Positions 43,994 through 55,800 of a DNA stretch of 64,000 bases are shown piece after piece. This DNA comes from Firmicutes bacterium HGW-Firmicutes-4. GTDB lineage: Bacteria > Bacillota > Clostridia > Eubacteriales > Eubacteriaceae. Position numbers and translations under genes: made by a program. Within the stretch, counting starts at the first letter, position 1. The number at the start of each line of letters is the position of its first letter. Under the pieces are notes generated by a model. That model was not told the DNA's origin and made no database searches. It was given only the letters and a program-made list of their open reading frames with translations. The DNA lies in the NCBI GenBank assembly GCA_002841405.1, contig PGZR01000001.1, forward strand, positions 1-64,000, given 5' to 3'.

Positions 43994-46714
43994 TTAATCC
44001 ACTCTGTCCCTGATCTTTTCCATTAACAACATTTCAAAGTCCTTTACCAACAATGGTTTATGGAAATAATACCCCTGTATTTCCTGACAGTGGTTTTCTT
44101 TTAAAAACAAAAATTGTTCCTGCGTTTCAACGCCCTCGGCAATCACATTTATATCCATTTGAGCGGCCAGATTGAGAATCGTTTTGGCAATGTTTCCGGT
44201 ATCGTTCTGCGGATAATCTTTAATAAATTCCCGATCAATTTTCAGTTTGTCAAAGTTGAAATTCTGCAGGTATTTTAATGATGAATATCCGGTTCCGAAA
44301 TCATCGATGGCCACCTTCACCCCCTGGGCTTTGATCTTCTCCAGCTGCGAGCTGGTTCCTTGCATATTTTCCACCAGAATACCTTCCGTAATCTCGATTT
44401 CCAATAATTCGGCCGGCATTTGGTATTTTTCCAGAAGCTCTTTAATAATTTGTGGCAGATCTGATCTTTTAAATTGGATGGGTGACAAATTTACCGCTAC
44501 CACAATTTTTTTGTTCGATATATCGCACCACTTTTTGTTTTGTTTTATGGCTTCTTCCAAAACCCAATTCCCGATCGGGATGATTAAATCGGTTCTTTCT
44601 GCCACTGGGATAAATTGCCCCGGGCTTATCGGTCCCAAATTTTCATTATTCCATCGCAGCAGTGCCTCACTGGCAATAATTGCTCCCGTTTCGACCTGCA
44701 CCTGGGGCTGATAAACTAAACTGAGTTCATTCTTTTCAAGCGCACTACGTAATTCCGTTTCCAGCTTCAGATTATTAAGATAGTTTTCCTTGATTTCTTT
44801 CTCATAAAAAACATAGGTGTTATCGCCGGTTTGAAGGGCATAGTTTTTAGCAATATTTGCGTATTCAATGAGTTTTTCCAGATCAGCGCTGTCCTCCTGG
44901 AAAACAGCGATGCCAATCGACACATTTAAATAAACCTTCTCATTTTCAATTTCAACTGGCTCTTTGAGATAGGTCATCATTTTATTGATTAAATGTCCCA
45001 TTTCCAGTTTGTCATTGCTGTTGATCCGGGCGATGATGAATTGGTCTTTGTGGAGAATCCCCAGAAGATCTTCCGCTTTTAAAAATGTCTGAATCCGCTC
45101 AGATACTTCCCGGATTAAGATATTTCCAGATTTTTTTCCTAAATAATCATACAGGGCATTAAAGTTGGTAACCTGAAGGATAATGATTGTCAGGTTATCA
45201 TATTGTTTGATGAATTCCCGGGTTTTAAGTTCAAAAAGCACCTGGGTTGGCAATCCAGTAACCTCATCGTAATGCTTAATTTTATTGATCGCCTCTTCAG
45301 TAATCCTGATATTGGTTAAATCTTCAAAAACCTCCAGATAATTGCTTAAGGTATCGCTTTTGCTGTCAAATATCTTTGAAATGGTAATATATTTGGGATA
45401 GGTGGTCCCATCTTTTCTAGCATCGACAATTTCGCCCTGCCAATTGCCTTCTTCATTGACGTTTTCCCAGATATTGCGATAGACCTCTCTGAGCTGTTCC
45501 CCTGACTTGAAATCAATCGGTTTTCGGCCCATGACTTCATCTTCGAGATAGCCGGTGATCGTCGAAAAGGCCTTATTAATATAGACAATCCGCATTTCAG
45601 CATCCATAATCATGATGCCTTCTTTGGAGTTCTTGAAAATGCCGTCGGTTATCTTTTCTCGCGAACTGGCTTCTTTCTTGATCAACAACAACCTCGAAAC
45701 AACTAAGCTGATGATACCTAAAATCAGAATCAACAGAACGGCGATGAGCACGATGGTCCGGTTGTCCTCGTTGGTAAAAACACCGAGAACCTCTAATGGC
45801 GCCGCACCAACCAGTACCCAATGCAGATTACGATAACCTTGCAGTGGATAAAGGGGGGTATAAAAGTAAAGATCTTTTCCATCATCAAAATAGCCGCTGC
45901 CATTATTTAAGATAGCCTGCCAGATTTCCGGATTTTCCTGACTGAATGCCCCCCCCATCTGATCACCGTACATAAATGAAAAGTCTTTGTTACTGTTCTC
46001 ACTCAACAAATAATAGCCTTCATCATTTAACAGCAGGATTTTCATATCCATATTGCTTTTAGAATCACTTTCTATCTGCTCCAACATATTTTGGGCCAGA
46101 TAATTTAAAACCAGAATTCCCTGACGTTCATTTTTATCATTAAACACCGGTAACACCAGGCGCATCAACGGTTTGACCGGCGTTTCGACTTCGCCGCCTT
46201 TGATACTCAAATCCATCGCTGAAATATAAATTTCACCGGAATTAAGCTTCATCCCTTCCACAAAATAGCTCTGATCGTCTTTGGATTCTAATTCACTGTC
46301 GGCTACGGCCATCGTAACATTATCACCATCATTCACGCGAACCTTTTCGTCGCCATCAACACCGACAAACTGGATCGAATCATAGATTTTTTTGCTGGTC
46401 ATCATATTGGAAAAAATTCGTTTGAGTTCATTTTGATTATTGGGCTCCGCTGAATTGCCAACGTAAGCCTTTATTTCACTGGAATTTAAAATAATATTTC
46501 CATCTGAATTAATATCTTCAAAGATTGAGTTGACATTGACACCGACGATCTCGCTGTTATTCAACTGTCTAATTTTGATAATATTTTTGCCGTTTTCGAT
46601 ATTAATATTAATAAAGATCCCAGAAAAAACCGTTATTATAAAAAATCCAGGCATAAAGATCATGACAAAATTCTTGATCATTTTTTTTATTCGTCTATTT
46701 TTTAAATCCATCAT
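43994..46714 (-). CDS. Membrane cyclic-di-GMP phosphodiesterase (dCACHE-PAS-GGDEF-EAL)
   Basis: 906 residues. A membrane helix near residue 15-35 and a second near 325-345 bracket an extracellular CACHE-type sensor. A PAS domain (about 365-470), a degenerate GGDEF domain (the signature is HKDQF, so no diguanylate cyclase activity is expected) and an EAL domain follow. The EAL part keeps EALLRW, NLSPIQF, EITEG, DDFGTGYSSL and VIAEGVET, the metal and catalytic residues. It probably degrades cyclic-di-GMP in response to an external signal. Downstream of the giant surface protein, with its own AAAGGG ribosome binding site. Confidence 0.9.
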   Translation of the reverse strand: MMDLKNRRIKKMIKNFVMIFMPGFFIITVFSGIFININIENGKNIIKIRQLNNSEIVGVNVNSIFEDINSDGNIILNSSEIKAYVGNSAEPNNQNELKRIFSNMMTSKKIYDSIQFVGVDGDEKVRVNDGDNVTMAVADSELESKDDQSYFVEGMKLNSGEIYISAMDLSIKGGEVETPVKPLMRLVLPVFNDKNERQGILVLNYLAQNMLEQIESDSKSNMDMKILLLNDEGYYLLSENSNKDFSFMYGDQMGGAFSQENPEIWQAILNNGSGYFDDGKDLYFYTPLYPLQGYRNLHWVLVGAAPLEVLGVFTNEDNRTIVLIAVLLILILGIISLVVSRLLLIKKEASSREKITDGIFKNSKEGIMIMDAEMRIVYINKAFSTITGYLEDEVMGRKPIDFKSGEQLREVYRNIWENVNEEGNWQGEIVDARKDGTTYPKYITISKIFDSKSDTLSNYLEVFEDLTNIRITEEAINKIKHYDEVTGLPTQVLFELKTREFIKQYDNLTIIILQVTNFNALYDYLGKKSGNILIREVSERIQTFLKAEDLLGILHKDQFIIARINSNDKLEMGHLINKMMTYLKEPVEIENEKVYLNVSIGIAVFQEDSADLEKLIEYANIAKNYALQTGDNTYVFYEKEIKENYLNNLKLETELRSALEKNELSLVYQPQVQVETGAIIASEALLRWNNENLGPISPGQFIPVAERTDLIIPIGNWVLEEAIKQNKKWCDISNKKIVVAVNLSPIQFKRSDLPQIIKELLEKYQMPAELLEIEITEGILVENMQGTSSQLEKIKAQGVKVAIDDFGTGYSSLKYLQNFNFDKLKIDREFIKDYPQNDTGNIAKTILNLAAQMDINVIAEGVETQEQFLFLKENHCQEIQGYYFHKPLLVKDFEMLLMEKIRDRVD

Positions 46715-46806
46715 AACCGCCCTTTCAGTTTTACTTACAAATCATTATACTAGACTAACTGAAGTGATGCAATCAAATACACAACCCTTAAAAAGCAAAT
46801 TAATAA

Positions 46807-46839
46807 AAGCATCCATGACCTTTTTCGTCATGGATGCTT
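46807..46839 (-). terminator. Intrinsic terminator of the giant surface protein gene
   Basis: A perfect 13-bp stem (arms 46807-46819 and 46827-46839) with a 7-base loop and a T-rich tail on the minus strand. It lies 20 bases after the stop. Confidence 0.85.
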
Positions 46840-46858
46840 AATCTGTTAATGAGAAATT

Positions 46859-49800
46859 TTACTTATTTCTACCTCGATGGGGAAGACCAGGGTGAGGACG
46901 ACTTGGACCATCACTGTCAGACAGCGGAATCGTCGAAAAATGAGCTTCCGCATCGATCGATTCGGTGGCATCAAAGGCCCAGCTGGCAGCGGTGCTGACG
47001 CTCGTTCCGCCCACAAACCAACCGTCAAATTGATACCCGGTATTGGCAACGGCCATTAACGTGACGGCCTCTTCCTGGCCGAATGATCCGCCTCCAGAAA
47101 CCGTTCCTCCCTGTTCAGGTACCGCTTTTGCGGTGATGCTGTATTTACCCTGGACAAAATGGGCCGTATAGGTTTTACTGCCATTAACCGTCGTTTTAAA
47201 GACCGGCGAGATCGCCCCTTTTATCCGGCCGTTTTCATCGGACCAGTAGCCAAAGATATAACCAAGCTCCGTGGGGATGGCAGTTAAGGTTGCCGTATCC
47301 CCGTAAGCATAGGTTTGCTGCCCGGTGATATAACCGGCTCCGTGGGGATCCACATTGGCGCTGATATCATGGGTTGTTTTTTCAAACACTGCCGTTAAGG
47401 TCGTATCTTCATAAATTCTGAATGGGTAACTTCTGGCATTTGAAAGTTTTAAACCGTTCTGGTTGACCCAATGGAGGAATTTGTAACCCGGGTAGGCCAC
47501 TGCATAAGCCATTACATATTGACCCGATTCGACGGTCTTTTCGCCGGCAATCAGATCACCAACCAGGAGCGCTTTACCTTGTAACACCGATTGTTCAGTG
47601 ACCGAAAGTTTTACCGTTGCATTTGATTTGAAATGAGCGATCAGAACGGTGTCTCCGGTAACGGTAAAGGTGTAGACCGCCTCCGGACTGACGACATTCC
47701 CTTTAACATCGGTCCAGTTCGTAAATTCATAGCCATAACCGGGGATGGCTTCTACTGTAGTCTGATTCCCAGCGGTGGCATCCAGATGGTAGCCTCTGGC
47801 GATATTGCCACGAAGGTACTCTTCGGCCAGCGGAATAATCAGGGCCCCTTTAGTATTTTTAAAGGTGGCGGAAATTGTGATGGGCGCCAGATTAATCCAG
47901 TCTTCATTTAAGGTGAAGGTATAATCCCCGTCTGATGAAATACAAGACTGCGTTCCCTGGGCATCGGTTATCATCCAACCGGCAAAGCTATAGCCGTCTT
48001 TGGCAGTAGCCGATAAATTCACGGTGTCTCCAAAATTGTAATAGCCGTTCCCGGCGGCGTTACCACCGTCGCCAACAGTCAACTCGACCTGATATACATT
48101 GGGTGTAAAGACCGCAGTTAGGTTAGTGTCTTTTGTCAGCGTAATGGCATCACTACTTAAGGTTGAGACCTGTTCTCCGGTGTCAGCATCCATCCAGGCA
48201 GTAAAGGAATAGCCTGGCAAGGCAACCGCTGCAATACTGGCCTGATCGGCCTCAGAGGATGGATTGTAGCCGCCCTCACCAGATAAGGTTCCACCGGTAA
48301 CCGGGTCAGCCATTAAAGTCAGGACAAATTCTTCGTTACTGAAATCGGCTTCCAGATTGCGGTCGGCGGTTGCTGTGAAGCTATAGTTGGGTGTCTGACT
48401 CACGCATTGGCCGTTTTCAAACCACCCCACAAATTGTGAACCGCTGGCGGGTGAAGCCTTAAGTGAAACCACGGCGCCTGCCGGATAGACCTCATCCGAA
48501 TCGCTATTAGCAACCGTCCCCAGGGCCGGATCATTAACGGTGGTGGTCATGGTATAGGTTTGGGGGGAGAAACTGGCAGTCAGGTCTGCCTCCGCCCGCA
48601 GGGTAAAGACATAAACAGCATCGGAACTCAACCGGTTTCCAGTGGCATCCATAAAGCCATTAAAAATATACCCTTCTTCCGGGGTGGCCGTTAAGGTGAC
48701 TGCCGTTCCATAATCATAGGTTCCCGTTCCGGATACCGTGCCGCCGCCATCTGGAGTGATACCAACATTCACGGCAACTTGTTCAAGCTTGAATTTGGCA
48801 AAAAGCACTCGCGAATAATAGGCCACAAAATCATATTCCGGGGTATCACAGACTTTTATTCCGGCAATATCATACCAGCCCACAAATTCATAGCCGGTAA
48901 ATGGCACGGCGTTGAGATAAAATTCATCCTTTGTTTCAGAAGTCTGGTAAACCTTATAAACCCGTCCGCCTTCAAGGGGGTCCGGAAAAGCCAGTGCCAT
49001 GATTCCTTTGTGAGAAAAAGCGGCGACCAGGGTCCGGTCTTTTGCAGCGGTAAAGGTATAGGCATCCTTCTTCTCGACTTCTTTGCCGTTTTCATACCAG
49101 CCTTCAAACTCATAGCCTTTCTTTTCTTCGGCTTTTAAGGTGACCGACTCGCCATTTGTAATGACCAGTCCAGTTTCTGGTATATCTTTATCGTCTGAAG
49201 TCACTGTACCGCCCTCCACATAATCGCATTGGACTTGAATGGTGACCGCCGGTTCGGCTTCAAAATTGGCAGTTAATGTTGTATTTTCAGTGACATCAAA
49301 AGTATAATCGGCAGTTTTGGTGACCACGGCACTGTTTTCATCGGTCCAGTTGGCAAAGGAGTAGCCCTTTTCTATAACTGCACTCACGGTTACCGAATCC
49401 GACAGCTTATAGGGACTGGTTCCGGTTTGGGTAACCGTTCCCTGGGTTTCGTCAGCTGATTTTGCCGTCACGGTAAAGGCATTTTCCTGATAACTGGCAA
49501 TATAGCTGACATCTGCGGTCAAGTCAAAGGTATAGGTTTCTGAAGTAGAAGCCGGCACGTCATCCGTCAATGCGCTAAACCAGCCTTTAAAGATATAATT
49601 ATCTGTCTCCGCATCATCCAGGGTTGCGGTGATGGTATGTTCACCCATTTGGGATAATCCATTTCCGGTCAAGGTCACTAGCGACTCCATTGTGGTCGGA
49701 TCAGCCGTCAGGGCTACATTGGCACCTAATTCAAATTGGGCAGTGAGACTATGATCGGCTGCAACCGCCGTCAGGGTATAGCTTTCGTCCTCGGAAACCT

Positions 49801-52800
49801 GGGCTTCACCTTCATACCAGCCATCAAAAACATAGCCTTCATTTGGCGTTGCTGTGACAGTCGCATCATTGCCAACCGTGACCTGTTGAGACGGGCTAAC
49901 CGTTCCCCCCTCTTCCGGGGTGGCACTGGTGGTGATGGTATATTGTTCACTATAACTGGCAATATAACTGGTGTCTGCGGTTAGGTTAAAGGTGTAGCTT
50001 TCTTCGGTTGACACCGGTTCCAGGTCAGCCAGATTCACATACCAACCATTAAAGACATAATTTTCGGTTTCGGTATCGATTAAGGTGGCGGTAATCGTAT
50101 GTTCCCCGGTTTGGGATAATCCGTTTCCAGTAAAGGTCACCAGGGTATCCATCGCCACCGGATCTGCCGTCAGGGTGACATTGAATCCCGCTTCAAACTG
50201 AGCAGTGAGACTATGATCAGCGGCCACTGCTTCCAGGGTATAGGTTTCTTCGGTTGATACCTGGACGCCATTTTCATACCAGCCGTCAAAGAGATAACCC
50301 TCATTGGCGGTGGCTGTCACGGTGGCCGTTCCGCCGGCGATCACCTGCTCGGTTGGGGTAACCGTCCCGCCTTCTGCTGGCGTGGCACTGGTGGTAATGG
50401 TGTACTGTTCACTATAACTGGCAATGTAACTGGTGTCTGCGGTTATGTTGAAGGTATAGGTTTCATCGGCTGACACTGGTGCCGGGTCAGTCAGATTGAC
50501 ATACCAGCCATTAAAGACATAATTTTCAGCTTCGGCACCCAATAGGGCAGCGGTGATGGTATGTTCTCCGGCTTTGGATAATCCATTGCCGGTAAAAGTC
50601 ACCAGCGTATCCATCGCCACCGGATCAGCAATCAGAGTTACCTCAAATCCTGCTTCAAATTGGGCGGTAAGATTGTGATCAGCCGCCACCGCTTCAAGAG
50701 TATAGGATTCTTCTGTAGAAACCTGAACCCCATTTTCATACCAGCCGTTAAAGAGATAACCTTCATTAGGAGTGGCCGTCACGATGGCCGTTTTACCACT
50801 GACAACTTTTTCTGTGGGGGTAATTGTTCCCCCAATTTCCGGGGTGGCACTGGTGGTAATCGTGAATTCCTGTTTGAAGTGAGCGGTTAAAACGGAACCT
50901 TCGTCGGCTTCATCAACCAGAAATGAAATACTCTTTGCCTCCGGATCATCAATTACCACGGCACCCTCACTGCTCCAGTTTTCAAAAACCCAGCCCGGGT
51001 TGGCGGTGGCTTTTAAGACCGCCATTTCACCAACGCGATATGTTTCGCCGCCAATTGCCGTTCCTGCGTCTACCGGCGAAGCGGCGGCGGTAATCAGGAT
51101 ATCCGTTTTATCATCGGGATTATCGGGATCTGGGTCCGGATCCGGCGGATTATGATCAACGACGCCACCAGCCACTTCACCCAGATCTTCTAATGCTACC
51201 TCTGCTAAATCCAAAGCACCGTCAGCCAACAGCTCATCACCGCCAAAATAGATGGCCGCAGCGATACCGGCGGCAATGGCGGCAGCCGTAGCAGCGGCGG
51301 CGGCGATTTTCACGATTCTTTGGGCTTCACTGCCACTACTTTCTTTATAAACCGCCACAACGGTTGTATTTCCGGTCATATAGAGAGTCAGTGTGCCTGC
51401 CTTGGTATTGGAGGTCACACTTTTCAAGGTATTGCCGTTGCTGTCTTCAAAATGGGAGAAAGCATACCCGGCCTGATTGCCCTGGGAGATGGTCACCAGC
51501 GTTCCATAGGGATAATATCCCGATGGGGCTGCCTGGCCGCCGCCTTTGGGACTGACATTCAAGGTCAGGTAACAGGCATTCGGCGAATAATTGGCCTGAA
51601 TCGGGGGTGCATCGATTCCAGGTTGTCCCGCGACCGTGTAGTTAAAGCTGGTTTTCTTACTCAGGGTGGTACTGCCCTGAGTCCAATTTTCAAAACTGTA
51701 ATTAGCATCCACGGTGCTGCTGATATTAACGGATTCCCCAACATTTCGATAACCGCTGCCGGATACCTCACCGCCGTTTAAATCTACGCCGGGAATGGTC
51801 TGATCAGCAACGTAGGCATTTTCCACCAAAATTCCAATGTCCTTTAAATGCAGCCTGGCCACCAGCGGGGTGCTATCCAGTAGCTGATAGTTGAAGGACG
51901 GCGCACTGCTGACTAAAATAGGGGTTTCCTCATCGGTATACCAACCATCAAAAACCAGATTGGGATCCACCGTTCCGTAGTTAAGGGTAATGGAATCCTT
52001 GAAATTCCCGGTAACGCCTGAATTAGGAAACTGGGTTACCTGGGGAACCACCCCGGGCAGCAGGTTTCGTTGATAATTATCCGTCCACTCGGCTGAAACC
52101 GGAACCGTTACCGTGTATTCCTGGACAAAGTCATACTGAATTGCCAGCGACTCGGTGATGGCGTCGATGGTATAAACTGCATCATAGGAGATCAGGGTGC
52201 CCGTGCTATCCAGATAATCTTTAAATATCACATTCGGCATGGTTTGATTGGCGGTGGCGGTTAAGACCACCTTATCGCCGTACTCTGGGATGGTTCCAGC
52301 TGGTGCCAATACCCCATTTTCATAGACAGCCATGGCCACGCTGCCATAAACAGACCGGCCTGGATCCACTGGGGTCAGAGTTACCGGGCATTGTAATACA
52401 TCAAAGTTGGCCGTGTAAATGACATCATTTGCCACATTCACCACCAATTCCGAAGTGGTTATAACTGTATCATCCAGATTATTGGTCCAGTTGACAAATT
52501 CAAAACCGGTATTAGGGATGGCCGTGAGGGTTGCCTGGGTCCGATAGGCATAGGTTCCGCCTCCGTTGACGGTGCCCATCGTCGTTGGGTTTGCCGCAGC
52601 GCCAATGCTATTCTGGCTGGTGTGGAATTGGGCGGTCAGGGTATCATTTCCCGTCACTGTAACATCAAAGGTACTGTCCATCGAAACGATGTCTCCCAGA
52701 GCATTGACCCAGCCATCAAAGACATAGTTAGCATCTGGGGTGGCTACGGCTGTGATCACATCCCCATAAAAAGGACCATCGGTCGGGTAATTGGTCCAGG

Positions 52801-55800
52801 CGGCGGTTCCACCGCCGCTTGCTGCGGTATTAATACCCACGGTATAGGCAATCGGAGCAAAATTTGCCTGAAGTGACATATTGGCATCCGGTTGCAAAAT
52901 CCAGTTGGCATCGGTGCTTAAAACAGCTCCGGGCTGAGGATCTGCCAGGGCATCGGTCCAACTCACAAAAGTGTATCCCATATCCGGGGTTGCCGTTACG
53001 GTTAGCGATTGCCCATAAAGTACTGAAGCCTGAGACTGGCTCACGGTTCCGCCGGGGGTTTGGCCGGCTGCTACAACCGTAAATGTTTTCGGGGTATAGT
53101 GGGCCACATAGGTTACCACCAGATCCGGTCCGATGGTAACATCAAATGTATCATCCGGATAGACAATTCCAGCGGCATCGGTCCAATTGGTAAAATCGTA
53201 ATTGGGCGAGGTTTCAGCCGAAATGGTTTTGGTCGTATTTTTAGGGCCAATCAGAATATCTGTCTTTTTCGCCGCCGCGGGATCGCCTTGGGTGATAATC
53301 GCGCCGTAATCCGTAACAAAGACAGCCACCAGATTGGTCGCTTGTGTTACGGTATAATTAAAATCTGCGGTTTTACTGATCAGCTTGCCATCCTCAAACC
53401 AGCCAAGAAACAGAATTTCTGTATTGGTGGTATTGGCCGCCATATTTAGAACCGTTCCATAGCTGTAGATGTCCTTTGCGGGACTCACTGATACCTGATC
53501 TTCAATGGATTTCTGAGCGACCATTGAAATATTCACCAGATAAGTTTCCGGTGCAAAAACCGCCGTGTACTGCCCCTGGCTGGCTTCACTGGCGGTAAAG
53601 GTATATTGGGGATTGGTACTCACGGCTAAATCCGAATCCCCCTGGGTCCACCGAATAAAATTATAATTGGCATTGGGAATGGCCGTTAAGGTCACACTTG
53701 CGCCATCCTCAAAAGTACCGCCACCAGCGACGGTTCCGCCTGTTGCTGGAGAAGGCGTAACCGTAATGGGATACTGCACCGCCGAAAAATTAGCCGTTAA
53801 CGCCTGGTTGCCAGTAATCGTGATGCTGGCATCAGGCTTGTTGGATACGGTGTTCCCTGATCCATCCACCCAACCGCTAAAAACATAGCCGTCCGCCGGG
53901 GAGGCCTGAATATTTACCACTTGACCGTAAACCAGATTGGTTCCCCCGCTACTGACGGTTCCGCCATTTGTCGGATTGGCTGTCAGACTCAGGGTATACC
54001 CTTGCTGGGAAAAATTGGCAATCAGGCGAGTATTCTTGCTGGGCTCAAAAACGTAGGTCTGATCTGTACTGACGCTTTGACCGGTATCCCCATCGGTCCA
54101 GCCGGTAAAACTGTAGCCATTGGCTGGTGTAGCCACAACGGTGGCGGTTTTGCCATAGGTAATGGAAGTTGCCGAGGTTACCTGAGCGGTTCCTCCCGGA
54201 GTTGGGGTTGCCGCCACCGAGATGGTGAATGTTTTGGGGGTTACATTGGCAATAAAAGTCTGCAACCCTTTTTGCACCTGCACCGTGAGATTAGGATCAG
54301 TACTCACAACCTTACCGGCACTGTTGGTCCAGTTAATGAAATCATAGGTATCCGAGGAACCGTTAAAACTCAGGTTGGTTCCAATCGGTTGAACTTCAAT
54401 ATCCACGTTTCTTGATGAAAACGGGTTTCCCAGAACAATCACCGAACCCCAATTGGTACCAAAAACAGCATTAATCAATACGGGTTCAGTGACCGTATAA
54501 GAAAAGGCCGGCGATTTAGATAATAAGATGCCGTTTGCATACCAGCCTGAGAACGTTACCCCGGAATCGGTACTGCCGGCACTCAAAGCTAACACCGTTC
54601 CACTGGCATAGTTACCGCTTACCGGGGTTACGGTAATGGTCTGAAGAGCGGCCGGTGAGGCAATGGTTGAAATTTTCACCGGAATCTGAGTTGCCTGAAA
54701 CACCGCTGCATAGATCCCGGCGGTAGCATCGCTGGCAGTAAATGCGTAACTGGCCTTCTTACTGACAACCGCCTGGGATTCGCTATTAATCCAATTAACA
54801 AAGGTATAACCGGCGGTCGGGGTCGCAGTCAGGGTCACTGTCGCTCCGCTGACATAAGTGCCATCGCCACTCACCGTGCCGCCACTGGTCGGAGTTCCTG
54901 AAACCTGAATCACCACGGTATCCGGAATAAAGCTGGCCGTATAGGTTATGTTATCCGTCACCGGGATATTCAGAGTTGCACTGGTTCCCACCACCGCATT
55001 GTTTTGATCGGTCCATTGGCTGAACTTATAGCCGGAATCCGGGGTGGCCGTGAGCGTTACCTTTGATCCATTGGCGACATTCCCCCCACCGGTTACAGTT
55101 CCGTTGCCATCACTGACCACCGCAACACTACACATTGTCGGCTCAAAAATCATTTGATAGGTACCGGATTCCGTTACCGGCACATTTACCGGCTGGGTAT
55201 ATGGTGTGTAGGAGCTGTAATTATTGGGGTCAGTAAAATAATAACCATTACATTCATAGCCGGGGTTAGGCATGGCATATAAATAAATACTATCCAGCAG
55301 GCTATATGAACCACTTTCATTAAACACAGTTCCTCTGGTTGGGTCGGAGCTTTCCACAACAATATTATAAGCCCCTTCGAAAGAAAAGGAGATAATTACG
55401 TCATCATGTAAAATAAAATCGGCGGTTGGTTGATTATCAACTTCCTGACTGGTGCCATCAGCAAAGGCTGCTGTAATACTAGTAACCTTAAAACCATTAA
55501 CGGGTGTCACATTAATATTTAATGTGGATCCGGTGGGATAAGCGCCATTCCCGGTTTGTCCATTTGCTCCGCTGAAGGTTACATTACCTAAAGTGGGGTT
55601 GAGGTCTTCCACCTGAACCTCTACGGTGCTGACCGGCGGTGGTGTAACCGCATAAAAGGTCACTGAAATGACGGTATCATCAGTTAAGTTAAACGTAGTT
55701 GGTGTCAGCGGGGTTTCATAGATCAGTCCCCCCATTGATGCCGAAATCAGATAAACCGCATAGCCGGGGTTAGCTACGGCATCAACTTTTAGAACAGATC

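Noticed and set aside
49489-50874. CRISPR array
   Set aside because: The repeats are 462 bases long, tandem and coding, with no short spacers.
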